From: Ischnura elegans
Taxonomy: Eukaryota; Arthropoda; Insecta; Odonata; Coenagrionidae
Length of the DNA: 64,000 nucleotides
Assembly (NCBI RefSeq): GCF_921293095.1
Contig: NC_060248.1
Coordinates: forward strand, 13,100,744 to 13,164,743
Direction of reading: 5' to 3'
Positions within the stretch are counted from its first letter, which is position 1. Each line of letters opens with the position of its first letter. The notes below the pieces were generated by a model, which was not told the origin of the DNA, did no database searches, and was given only the letters and a program-made list of their open reading frames with translations. A program made the translations under genes and the position numbers. Positions 1 to 12,316 of this stretch are shown in pieces.

Positions 1-1667
1 GCGATATAAATTACCGCGTTAGTATGGCGGATGACGTTACTCTTTTGGAAAACAGATGAACATAGGCTGTATGTGTGCCCGCCACCCGCCCATGCCGCCA
101 CTTCAAATCGGAATGGTAGCTAAGGAAAATACCACGGTCTTAGAATATGAGAAGGTCTGGACCACAGATATATACAATAGATTGGCAATGGGAGTGGGGG
201 GGGTGAAGCCATGCCTCTCTGCTGGCGGCCATGTTGCTTTCACCGACCTATGCGTTTGCGTAAGTAGGGAACTGGAGGAAAATTACATTGTGAAAGATAA
301 TGGCGCATTGATTAAGGCTATGAACTATAGAAAACGTTGTCATTTTCGTTTAAGATGTATCCAATTAAAAAGAAAGGGACCGATCTTGACACTTACGTGG
401 TAAATTAACCCATCTTTGAGCGGAACATAACCGTGACGAAGTTATGAAATTGGTAATATTAGCTGAGCTAAGATTAATACTAATTCGGTTCCTGCTCAAT
501 ATTATGGAATTGGAATCCATATGCATGAGTTATCTCGAAAAAAAAATATTGTGTCCCAAATGTAGAAGGGGCGTAGCAGATGGGGAAAATGGTTAACTAC
601 GTCGTCTGCTAGTGTAGGAAGGTAGCCTACAATCGTGAATACATGGTATTGTTCACCCTTAGATTTACCAGCGACATTGTCACACCATTCAAACAAAATA
701 ATTCGAAAATTCCAAAGGTTTGATGCTTCCACTTACTGTATTTTTGTTGTCAAAGAGTTGTTGCTCAGTTAGAGTTGTCAATTAGACGAAAAACGTAGAA
801 GCAATGCTACCTAACCTTTCACTGCCATAAGTAATCGGGCCAAAAATATTACGTAATTAAATTTGATTCAACCTATTTAAACCCATTATGATCTAACTTT
901 CTGAGCAAGGCATGCTGCTTGGTGCTGTAAAATGCTTTTCTGAGGTCGTAAAGAGTCAATGCGATTGAATTCCTATCCTTAAGCATCAGAAATATAATTT
1001 ACATTATTTTATATAGGCAGAGTTTTGGATTTCCCCTCACGATCACCCAATTGCGAACTTGAAAAGAAGCTATTGGCTTAAAAAACTCAACGATTTGATC
1101 CATTATCATCAATAATCAGTTTCATGTTGTTATAATATTCGAAGGGGAAGCAGACTATAATATAAATCTTACATCATGAGGGGGTACGTTTTTAATTAGA
1201 ATTTCTATCTTACCGGGATAAGTGATTATAACAGACACCATGTTCTATATAGAAGCCACAAAATGATCAAATACCTGATAAGTGCTACATGGAAAGGTTG
1301 AATTATAATGAATGTGACCGCGTCATTTCACCGCGAGCACATGCAAACCATTATTTAAGCGATCAGTTTCTCGGAATTTCACTCAATAGATATTAACAAA
1401 GTCAAAACTTATGCTTTTGAAAGATATTCGTTAAGTTTCCAGATAGAGTTAAAGGTGCATAATACACGCTCTACATATCTAAATAAATAATAATACTACA
1501 ACGGAAATAAAATTCCGATACAATGTAATAATGCAACAGCGGAAAGTATATGACATAATGGAAACTGGAGAAAGTCTTTTCTTGGTAAACACAGAAAACA
1601 CAACTTAAAACATCATGATGATTCCGTCATCAAAACACAGACACCGAGACAGAGAATGCACATGTTA
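1..1667. other. AT-rich flank, nothing recognised
   Basis: No exon, RNA gene or repeat end could be supported here on either strand. The few short open frames have no motif I recognise. Confidence 0.4.
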
Positions 1668-1671
1668 TTAA

Positions 1672-2112
1672 CCCCTCAACGCCGTCATGCGTACCCAGTA
1701 CGCTTCCTGACCTACTGTATATAATTTTTTTTTCTCCGCCAGATATTGTATTTTAGATTAAAACAAATTGCTCTATCTTTTGAAGAAATGCTTTCCCTCT
1801 CCAATAAAATATTCATAACGACTTTAGGCCTTCAGAAATTTTTAAAATGATTCGATGAAATTCCGTTTTAAACCAGCACATTGACGACTTCGGTCGAAAA
1901 ACTCAACGCCTATATTTATTCAAATCGCTTGAAAAATTATTATATAGTAGCGCACTACATTATGCAAGTTTACAAAAAATTTTAATGATAATGATCGTAT
2001 ATTATGAACGATATAAATTATTGAATGATAGTATGCCAATAAGGTGAAGTCTTCTTAATCTCATCCGGCCGCTGGGATGGTATTTAAATAAATGCCCGCC
2101 GCGCTTGAGGGG
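1672..2112. mobile_element. piggyBac-like MITE (TTAA target site)
   Basis: A 441-bp non-coding element is flanked by TTAA on both sides (1668-1671 and 2113-2116). Its ends are inverted: CCCCTCAACGCCGT on the left, and GGCGCGCTTGAGGGG-like on the right. A TTAA duplication and ends beginning CCC are typical of the piggyBac superfamily. No transposase fragment is visible inside, so it would have been moved by an enzyme encoded elsewhere. The superfamily assignment rests only on the target site and the first bases. Confidence 0.7.
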
Positions 2113-2116
2113 TTAA

Positions 2117-4804
2117 TTACCGATCCTAGAGATATGAAGCTACTGCATTTGAAATGATATCGCTTTCAGAAACTCCGGTAAATATCCGCTTCCGTCACAC
2201 ACCTTTAGAATTTGTTTTCGAGAGCAATTTGCATTTCAGCAAAAATAACGTGTCACAGTTTCATGATGCTATTTCTACAACTATGTGAATTTTGTCAACA
2301 ATAAATTTAAAAAGGTAGAGCATAACCTGCACTTCACGTGATATAAATTTCGTGGCGATACGTACAAAAAAAAGGCTTTGGAAAATATTTTCATGCTCTG
2401 TGAGATGGAAGCGGAGACATTACTGAACGCAAACCATGCTTTCCTTATATCTATTATTTACGCGTGTAGAGACACATTTTCGCCCCCAGGAAAATTTCCC
2501 CTCGTAGTATACTTAAATGTGCACCCCCACATAACGCAGTGGTTCACCATTCTTCTTTTAAAAAGCTCCAAAAGCAGGAAAAGTAGCCTCTCAAATACAC
2601 GTATGTTAATGGCACATGAGCAACGGTCGGTGAAAGCAAGATGGCTAGTTGCGCAAAATTCTTCTGCCGGCCGGCTTCAGCGCCACCGTGAGGAAAACAT
2701 AGGCACTGCCAATCTATTGTATATATCTGTGGTCTGGACACTCTCCGTTCAGGCATGGTCATTTAATGAAGCCGTTTCCCGTTGAGGCCGGTAGGGGCGC
2801 CACCTATCCTGAAGGGCAAGTTTCCTACGTATCTGTATACGATACTTCAGTAATTATGAACTAATTTATGGCAAAAATGAATATAAACACATCGACAGTG
2901 GTTACTAGTTAACAAGTTCATATGCACTTAACATCTTATAGCGAAAAATACGTAGAAATCGTTCTCATACGTGAGTATTAATAAAATGGAAGGCGTTGGA
3001 TTTCAGCTTCGTCTGCTTCCATACCTTTGTAAAATCAGTTACAGCCATAACGAAAGATTGTCAGCAGTTAAAACCTTATGTAGTGAGGAAAGGTATTTTT
3101 AAGGAAATAATTATTTATAGCTATATCTTGTAGTAAACGTTAATATAAGTTGTCATAGAAGCTACGTACGCACCATTGCCTCTGAGCTCATCGGCATGTT
3201 TCCACGGCCTTATAAGAATGTAGATGTTATTCCTTGCTTTCAAACAGTAATAACTAATATAATATCAGAAACGCAAACGGCTTCTTACCAAGGCCGAAGT
3301 GAAATACTCCTTATGAAGTGACGTATGTTAATGTTTTTAATCTCCTGAGTCTCGATCAAGTGATAATAATAATGGCAGGGCAGAGCAAACCTAAAAAAAT
3401 GATTCTATCCTAGGGACGTTTTGCGGGAATAGGCATATTTAATCGTTGAACAGGGTGAATAATTTCCGGAAGTACCATTATTACCGTTAAAGGCAATTTT
3501 ATAACGATGCTTGCCTACTCACCAAAGGAATAATTTGAGATTTAAGGAAGTAAAATACCATATGAAAGATAAGAACGAAAGGGATTTTGCAAATAATTTC
3601 CGAATAAACTTCCACGAAAACAGTGCAATGGATATAATCCGAGGGATTTGCGGATGTCTGATCACTTTCAGGTGCTGGCAAATCTGAAATATTATCCCTC
3701 GCCCAAAAATAAGATGATTAGTACGACAAAACCACAGGCTAATACTGCTAATACGCGGTAAATGTACTTTTCATGAGAGTTGCACGCACCATCGATAACA
3801 GCTGCATTAAAAGAAATCATCGAAAGAGGTATTAAGAATGAAAACGATTCACATTTTTCCAACTTATATAATGTACACACACATCAAATCTACATTTCCA
3901 GAATGATTACACAATGCTATTGAAACTGAGATTATTTATACAATCAATGCAAGGTAATGTCATGAAAAATAAATTTTGAGTACTCACAATTTAACATTTC
4001 TATTAATTCTTTCTATTACTAATTTCTATTTCTAATTACTAATCATTCTAAGTGATTCAATTTAGTCGGAGAGAATGATGAATAGTTGATGAAAGCCGTC
4101 GCACATCTTGCATTTTCTCAGTGTTACTTCATTCCTCCACTGTGAATGACATTGACCACTGGAACAGCAGAACCTGTAATTTAAAATATGTATAAATTTT
4201 GGAGCTTTAGCACACCAAGAAAAGGAATCGTACAGCTATTTCATCGCTTCTCAGGGTCCTATTGGGGACTCTAAAAAGCGAAATCCCCGAAGTCTTGTGG
4301 CTATAACCAGTGGTGCAACGCGGTACCACACACGTCCACGGCATTTTCCTTTTTTCAGTAAATCCGCGATATATACCCACGAAATATTAATGTAGAACAA
4401 TAAGGAAATAATGCAGAAGACTAAAATTCGAAAATAAATGAAAACTAAATCTTAATTAATTACAAAAATGACTATTTCCACTCACCTGTAGTATGCGCTC
4501 AACAATACGGAAATTAACTTACCCGCTAATTCTTGCCCTCCAGAATACGTGGCGCTGCCCCGGCAAACGCGCGGCAGGTTGAGGAAACGACTTCAATAAA
4601 AGACCATGGTTTCCCAATGGAGTGGGATAGGAAGTGTCATGGGGCTGGAAAATACTTATTTTTTTCAAGCAAATAATTTTAAAACTAATAAAGAGCTCTT
4701 ACAGTTTCCTTAAAATGCTGATTTCATTCACCTTTTCCATACTCAATTCTTGCCTAAAACTTGTACAGCCATGGCTTTCCCCCTCTCCCCACAAGGTTTT
4801 TATC
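2117..4804. other. Unassigned sequence
   Basis: No repeat ends, splice-linked exons or known protein motifs were recognised. The longest open frame (2378-2785, +, 135 codons) has no recognisable domain and no supporting splice context. Confidence 0.4.
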
Positions 4805-4812
4805 CTGGGTAC

Positions 4813-5013
4813 TAGGGGCGTATCCAGGATTTCTTTCTGTGGGGGGGGCACAAGCAAGGCCGTGTCCACGATTTTGTTCTGGGGGGGGGGGGGGGCACAA
4901 GGATACCTCGTAATACAAAATTAACGCGATGACAGTGGGACTTTGTTAAAATCTCCCATATTTTTTTAAGGCTCTGGGGGGGTCATGTAGAATCCCCCCT
5001 AGATCCGCCTATG
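4813..5013. mobile_element. hAT-like MITE with 8-bp duplication
   Basis: This 201-bp element is bounded by a perfect 8-bp direct repeat CTGGGTAC (4805-4812 and 5014-5021). Its ends are roughly inverted: TAGGGGCGTATCCAGG on the left and CCTAGATCCGCCTATG on the right. The interior has long G runs. The 8-bp duplication and short imperfect ends fit a hAT-type non-autonomous element. There is no coding content. Confidence 0.7.
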
Positions 5014-5021
5014 CTGGGTAC

Positions 5022-6153
5022 GATGCCATAAGATGATCCAGAAACTCAACTCTACAGATGGGTAAACCCCATGGCATCCTTACTGCATAAAGCAGCAGGA
5101 TTTTAACTATGATTTCCACCATCATTCACATGGATCTGCTGCCTATCCTCTTCATGGTTTAGGGAAGAAAATTTTTTTGTGGCCTCCCATCAGTCGCAGG
5201 ATCTTTACAGGTTTCAGAATCATTTAAATGGGCTATTTTACCGAAGGACAGACCAATACCTACTCAGAAAGCTATTTTTTATTGCCCATGACTGTTAATT
5301 CAACGTTGATCACTCGTTGACACCTATTAATTGCCCTAAATTTAAGATATTATTGACCTGGGATAATTTAATCAATAATATACATGGAGTATTGACTAAA
5401 TTCACCTACTTTACATATTTTATCCTTTGCGTATCCATACATGTATCCAGCTTACAAAGAAGAGAAATTACTTTTGAATGTCTGTAATTTCAAATAAAAC
5501 ATTACTATTGTGATCAAGTTGTCTTCTTTTAGATTTGTTCTCTTATCTGTTAGCACAGTGCTATTGCAGGAGAGAAATCTTTCTGATTCCACATTTGCAG
5601 AGTGTCCAAATTTTGAGGGGGTCCAAATTGCTTATAGGCACTGAGTTACAAACGATGTCTCAGACAATTTGAGCTCCTTCATAGCTTTAATTATATCCAC
5701 TGAACCCTGGGAATTTTGCTTTTGTAGTAATTTCTGTAATACTCCCAACCCCAAATTCTCTGTCTTCATTGACTCGAGGCAATGAATTTTTTGTCTTCAA
5801 AGTCAGGGTTCACGTCTGTAGTTGGAACGTTTTGGGGATCAAAAACTGTGATCTTTTCAAATGCCTATTATTCTGCTTAGGTTTTCTACCATAAGAGAAC
5901 TAAGTTTGGTTGATGCCTTTTTAGCCATCTGCATAGGTATTAACTTTACAGCAGCTGCTTTAGAGGTTGTCATGTCTTGCAAATCTATTAAGCGGTTTTA
6001 TCGAAAAAATTACTCATAAATATTCTGGAGACTCATTTTTAACTTCCTTAACTCTTTCAAGGCTGTGGAGTTCTCTCTTCAGCATGAATTGAGGACTGAG
6101 CTCCATAAGACTCTTTGGTTCCCTCTGTATGGAGCATTTATGTTGGACATTTG
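5022..6153. other. Unassigned AT-rich sequence
   Basis: No coding or repeat structure could be supported in this interval. Confidence 0.4.
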
Positions 6154-6157
6154 TTAA

Positions 6158-9017
6158 CCCTCATGTGGATTTACAAAATTAGTTACGTCGTTGGATTTAC
6201 AGCGCCGCATCAATTTTTGCTATTACCTTTCAAAGATAGCCTGAATTTACAACTTTTCTGATTGATAATGGTAAACACATCTATTATCTTTATTTCTTAC
6301 CGTGTTTTGCTAGATTTAAACCCTTATTATTGAAGTTACAACAAAAAATCTTGAACGCTGCATTCTTTTCCATTTCTTGCCGTAATGCTCTTTATTTCAG
6401 TTCACTTTGTTTGTTATTTTCGAGTGAGAGTTTTAATTTCGTGTGTAATGGTTGTTTGAAATATTTTTCTGATATGCACAGCTCGACAAACTCCGCTTTT
6501 TAATGGTTATATTGTTTATAATTTTATGTATCTAAATACTAAAAATGACGACCGAATAAAATTCGTTTATGCCCATATGACATAATTTTGCTTCACTGCG
6601 TCCACCCATATGTTATATCTTTGCAGTGTATATAGAAGGATAAGTTATTAAACGTTAATAATGGAACAGCTGTAGGTTAAGTGAGAAGAGACGAGTGTTA
6701 CTTTCGTGATTTTTACAAGATTCTGGCGATCAAGACAAATCTTACGAATATTCTGGGAGCTTATGTCCTGCAATTAAAAAAATCAAGTCTTATGGGTATT
6801 GAAATATAAATAATATGGGATAATAAGCGACAAGTCAAAGAACCCAACGCTGCTTTAGAGGTGGAGTTTGGAGAGGAGTCGCTACTCTTTTCCTACCACG
6901 GAGCCCTATTCCCCCACTGGGGACGTGTAGCCCAAGGGAAAGGTTTCCTTAGATATGGACGGGTAAATGTTTTGCGTGGGAGTGCATCAGATTAGGTTTT
7001 ACCCCTGGATTGGTGGGAAATCCAAAAAATAACTTCTTAGAAGTATGGGTTATTGGTGGTAGGGGAGAAGGAGCAGCTGCCTTTTTTCTTTCGTCCAGCT
7101 CTGCGTGAGAAACTGATGGAAGAATGTTCTGGGGTGACAAAAATACCCTCACTTTGGAAGGACCTCCCTTACATTTTCTTTCCGTAGCGTTTCACTGACC
7201 CAAACATTGAGACTATCCATGCCTTCCCACTAAGCTCCCTTATTCGTCATTCACCACCTTCTTCCCCCCTTCCACAAAACTTGATTGAACTTCTCTCCAC
7301 CCTAATGACCCATCCGAGCTGGACCTTCTTGGAATGAAGGGAGGGCCACTGCGGGGCGTTTTGACAAGGCTTTTGTTCCCTGTCCTTCATGCAGCGTTGG
7401 AAGGATGAAGAAAAAGCAGGCTTTTGTATCTAATTGCCTCCTTGCACTCCCAACTTTTTTCGCGATAAGGATTTTCTACTCCTACCTGTCCTAACGATCT
7501 GGGTATTCCCCGATCCTTGGCAGTCGACACACTACCACCCCATCACCTCAAAACAACCTACCTGGCATTCCTTCTCCTTTCTCCTCCTCACTCACCCCTT
7601 TACGTTAGTAACACCCCCATGCATGTGTGCATTTGAGTACACAAAGAAACGAGAAATATGTTTACAAATTTTCACCTCACAGTAAATTGTCTTTTCACCT
7701 ATTCATAATGAAACAATTTTACCATGTAAATTCTAAACTCATCGTCAGGAAAGAGAAATTATTTTCTATCACACAATTAGTTGGGTAGTTATCTTGATTT
7801 CACCCCAATGGTAAACTGTCATGTCATCCGTAATTATATAAACGTCAGCAATTTTGTATGGACTATCGTAGCCGCAAAGAAATATTTTCGAATAAGAGGT
7901 ACAAGACATATAACAGTAACTGTGCGATGTGTTCTTCACGGCAGTCGGTGAAACTTCTGATTCTCCTGGCAAGTTACAGCTACTCATTCAGTGAGAAATA
8001 TTCACACAACGGTAAGGAAGCATTATTCTACGAATTCAGATAATGCATTGTGTTAAATTTTTCTCAGAATTGCTGCTTGGAGTAATTCTAAACAGAGTCA
8101 CCCTAGGATTTACCCAAAGGTGACCATCACCACGGCAGGTACGTGGACGCGGAGCGGAGGTGCCGAAGCAAAACTAAGTCGGAAGCCATGGAAAAAACAA
8201 CCTTGGCTAGCCATGAGTTTCTATGAATAATTCTTGCGAAAAGATGAAGTTTTGTCAATGAACATTATAACAAGGCAAACAATGATTCTTAGCTAAAAGA
8301 GAAAGCACAATTGGTATTGTAATATTTTCCTTTTGTTAAACAATTTCACTTGGTTTACAAGTTTAAAAACATTAAATAATAGGATTATAAATAGATTATA
8401 GCATTTCATATGAAACATAATTGCTTTGACATTAGCGTTGAGGGTGCAGTCCCTGACGTAGCGACGAGGAAATTCTCGGCCAAAGGAAAACTAAGTCGGA
8501 GGCCCATGAAAAAATAACTTCGACTAGCCATGAGTTTTTATGAATAATTCTTATAAAAAGATGAAGTTTTGTCAATGAACATTATAACGAGGCAAATATT
8601 TTGATTCTTAGCTAAAATAGAAACCAAAATTGGTGTGGTAATATTTTCCTTTTTTTAAACAATTTCATTTAGTTTATAATGTTTAGGAAAATAAATAATA
8701 TGATTATAAATATATTATAGCACTTCATACGAAACATAAATGCTTTGACATTAACATTGAGAGTGCAGTCACCGACGTAGCGACGAGGAAAAACTGAGCG
8801 CCGCAGCGGCGCCATAAATCCAACGACATAACTTTTTTCATTAGAGGCCAATTAAATGTAAACTATCAACACTATGCTAACAAAATTTTATACGTAGACG
8901 AATAAAGCAGAAAAAATAGACTACTGAAAATTTCAAAATGATCCATTGGAATGGAAAATTTTTACACCACTTTTAAAACTACGAGCGCCGCTTAGGCGCA
9001 GCAAATCCATATGAGGG
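6158..9017. mobile_element. Non-autonomous TTAA element, 2.9 kb
   Basis: TTAA occurs at 6154-6157 and 9018-9021. Just inside are inverted ends, CCCTCATGTGGATTT on the left and AAATCCATATGAGGG on the right. A second inverted match lies further in: GTCGTTGGATTTACAGCGCC near 6190-6215 against GGCGCCATAAATCCAACGAC near 8807-8827. That layout of end plus subterminal inverted repeat fits the piggyBac superfamily. No transposase motif was found in the 2.9 kb. A tandem duplication lies near the right end. Confidence 0.65.
8171..8790. repeat. Tandem dimer, about 318-bp unit
   Basis: Two head-to-tail copies of a unit of roughly 318 bp. The first starts at AAACTAAGTCGG (8171) and ends at GCGACGAGGAA (8461-8471). 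The second starts at 8488 and ends near 8790. The copies differ by scattered substitutions and small indels, so the duplication is not recent. It lies inside the right part of the TTAA element. Confidence 0.8.
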
Positions 9018-9021
9018 TTAA

Positions 9022-11381
9022 GAAAGGTCTTGCGGATAATCACGCACTCTCAACATCAACCTTTTCGATCCTTCCTAGTGGGGACTTCGCATTATCTTGG
9101 ACTCTGAGGGTAGTTGGTCTCCCTCTTTTCGCAGTTTATAACCCTACCAGCAACATTGGTTCGTTGTCAACTCATGCTTTGTTTATATGAATTATCTATA
9201 TAGATAATTGTTGCTTGCACATAAATTGCAGACTTCCAATTGAATTCCTTGTTTTATTCTGAGAATTTTAAAATTTTGAACAAAGCTCTATTGTCAGTAC
9301 TAACGGATTTATTGCATGTACAATTTCCAAGTTGTTTTTTATACTGAAATTGAGATATTAGTTAATATTTACGGTAGAATATTGTTTAAATATTTTAATG
9401 CTGCTCAAAAGACAAAGAATACAATTCTTAGTTTATATTTTTTGAGAAAGAGGCATATATTTATTTTGCAAACTAACTGAATGAACAATAGGGTGGTTTC
9501 CTATTATTTTTTTATTGCCTAAATTGAAAGATTATTACTCCTGGAGTACGTATTTTACGCTTTTAGATTTTTAATTGACGACATATATTTTTCTGGATTA
9601 AATGAAAAGTTAAAATTTTCAAGCGCGCAAAAACGCGACGGGTAAGTATGAATGCCGGGAAAACTCCGTGTGACATCGTTCTGGTTCCCACTGTCGCAAG
9701 TGGCGACCTTGAGGCGAGGCTTTGAGCGCTGATACGACGCAGGATGCTAGCAGGAAGCACCCTGCTAGCTGGTAGTGCTCGGCTTACATAAGGATTATTA
9801 TACCCCTATCAAACGAAGAAAACTTTCCGACCTTAACCAGTTTTAATAGGTGATTATTAAGAGATGTTTCCCTGAGCTCTGTGACTCATGCATGCATTGG
9901 TAATCTCAGACGATGATGAACTCCTATCCTCTCGTGTAGAAACTAGGTCCCTGTGACGTCACGTGGAGTGGAATCGCATGGGCGCCAATCTGGCCTTTTT
10001 CAAATGAGGATAAAATTGACCATTGCCATTCGTCTAAAATGGTATTTCTAAAACCAAATAATTTGTATATTGTGAATACACTAATGGTGGGTAACGAATC
10101 ACAATCAATCCCTTTTGTTTTCTTTGATGAAGTAAACTACCCAATTGTATGACTGCGGTCCCTTACCACAAAGAGGGGTCCAGGTACCTGCTCCTGGATT
10201 TCGAGAGTACGACCTAAGTCCCGCTAGTTAGCCCCCGAAACTAAGATTTCGCGAAACCACGACCGTCATGAGAGGGGGAGAGTAAGGAAATGTATATTTT
10301 CGGCATTCGTTATCCTGCATTGAAAAATTGAAAATTTGCTGCTATCGTCTCCTGGGTCAAGAAACGTCCTGCCGTATATTTCCGTCGTTAGTAGCAAAAT
10401 GGATAACTCTATATAATGTGTGTGCATTAGGATAGTTTGAACCCTCAAGTGATTTGAGTGACTCAACCAGCAATTCTCATGGCATTTTGGCTACTTTTTA
10501 GGCAACGTGTGAACGCGGTTTAGACATCCTCGTGACAAACAAGTCGCCTTATTTCTTCGAATGTGTTTCTTTGTGGAAATCATGAATTTTTTCTCTGTAT
10601 TGGCCGCTCACCTACGCAACGAATTTCCGCAGGCCGCCGTTCACGGCACAGCGCCGTGAATTCCAGAGAGTCGTATAGTCGGATAGCCGGCCCTAATTTC
10701 ATGGCGCTTTGTCGGGAACAGCAGCTGGCAATAAATAGATTCGGATGAAAGCTGCCTCAATGTAGCTCCGTGGGTATTTCACGGCATAGACGGCACACCA
10801 ACGAGCTGGATTTGCTCCGGCCGTCGCCTATGGCACGGCAGCATGCTTTCAAATAACCATCGGTCTCAATGGATGTCTTCAAACTAATCGAATCGCGCAG
10901 TTGACGGCACGGCGTTGTCGACGCCCAGCAAGGCGCCAATTTCAATCCGGCCTGGCGGTGTGCCGTCTATGGCGCGAAATACACACAGTGCTACCTTGAG
11001 GCTACTTTCTGACGCTAAGACTTTTCGCTGGCAATGCAGTGAAAAAATAACAGCTTAAATATATGCCTCGAAAAACAATTTCATGGGAGAAGCATGAGCA
11101 GAAGAAAAAAATTATGAAAATCGCGTCTGAGTTGGTGAAAATTGCCAATGAATAGGAGAAAATCGCTATTAACACGAAATTCGCGTATTCGCAGGAAAAC
11201 CCCAAAATTCGCTCTATCGCATTTGCGACTTTTGGATGTCTCTAATAATGACTAGTCATAGAAAAAGTAACCTGTAGTATAATAATCACTTCAAATTTTC
11301 AATTTTGATTACTAAAATGACAAGATAACTCAAGTGCAACTATTACTAGCAAAAGCTTTGGAGTAGATCATAAGTCAAGTA
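9022..11381. other. Unassigned sequence with one small inverted repeat
   Basis: Apart from the inverted repeat listed at 10776-10980, no gene or element boundary could be supported. The stretch at 10,590-10,980 is more CpG-rich than its surroundings, but the frames in it have no recognisable motif. Confidence 0.35.
10776..10980. repeat. 205-bp inverted-repeat unit
   Basis: Arms of 24 nt (10776-10799 and 10957-10980) are inverted copies with three mismatches. They share the perfect 15-mer CATAGACGGCACACC and its complement. No target duplication was found, so whether this is a MITE or a local hairpin is undecided. Confidence 0.5.
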
Positions 11382-11931
11382 CCAAAGATCAGTAGTGTAA
11401 CTAGGAATAGGCTTTGGGGAGGGAGGAGGGATCCCAGGGTAGGTATAGGCAACCAGGGTTCCAGAAAAATTTGTTGAAAAATGACATGCCTGGAAATACA
11501 TCTTACATCATTTTGGCACTTAAAATTTAACTTCAAGCAGATATAGTTATTATTAGTGATGGGTCGATTCCAAAATTTTATCGATTCCGATCCCGATTCC
11601 GATTCTGACATTTCGATTCCGATTCTACCGATACCGTTTCCATCGATTCTGACACCATAGGCTCCAAGAAAAATATCACTTAATTTCAGGCAACAAGACA
11701 ACCACTTAATAAAATATTACTCTGTGAAAGAATCAGTTGACAAAAGCATCTTTCATATCATCACTATGTAATTAAAATATAATAGCTAAATTTCAAAACA
11801 GAACATGCCTGAAAAGTGTTACCTCATAGGTATTACTTTAGAATATTAGCACTCATGTTTAAATTTAAAATAAAAGTATCTCCTTTTATATCTATCTTTA
11901 ATGAAAATATCTTATCATTATCAATAATGTC

Positions 11932-12130
11932 TCACAAATTTAGTCTCCTTTTACAGACTTTACATTTTTTGCTCAGAAAGCAAAGCATCTTCACTCTGTC
12001 AGGATAAAGCCTGTTTCGTTTTACATCACACATTTTTCCTGCCGAACTAAAAAGTCTTTCACTGAACACAGTGGATGGCGGTATGGCAAGAAACCTCTTC
12101 GCTAATACTTTCAACCTTGGATAGGAGATA
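11932..12130 (-). pseudogene. hAT transposase C-terminal dimerisation region (fragment)
   Basis: The minus-strand frame reads LAKRFLAIPPSTVFSERLFS, followed by SAGKMCDVKRNRLYPDRV and then LCFLSKK. This matches the conserved C-terminal block of hAT transposases (pattern A-x-x-x-L-x-I-P-x-S-x-x-x-E-R-x-F-S, then R-x-x-L-x-P-x-x-V). It ends in a normal stop at 11,932. The RNase-H-like core and BED finger are absent, because the upstream part is interrupted by the nested element and deleted. The fragment has no possible activity alone. The family assignment is firm because the motif is highly specific. Confidence 0.85.
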
Positions 12131-12316
12131 AAAGTCTCCCAGTATTACCCAATGAAGGAATTTGGTGGTGCATTCATCTCTGATAACTACGCTTCCACTT
12201 CAGCTTCAACAGTGTTTGCTATGGTGACTTTGGGTACTTTTCCAAATGTATCACTGTATCTTGACCATATACCTGTCACAGGCTCCCTAGTCTGAATTTG
12301 CTCCTTCGAAATATAA

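Noticed and set aside
2378..2785. 135-codon plus-strand frame
   Set aside because: No recognisable domain, no splice or promoter context, and a competing minus-strand frame in the same place.
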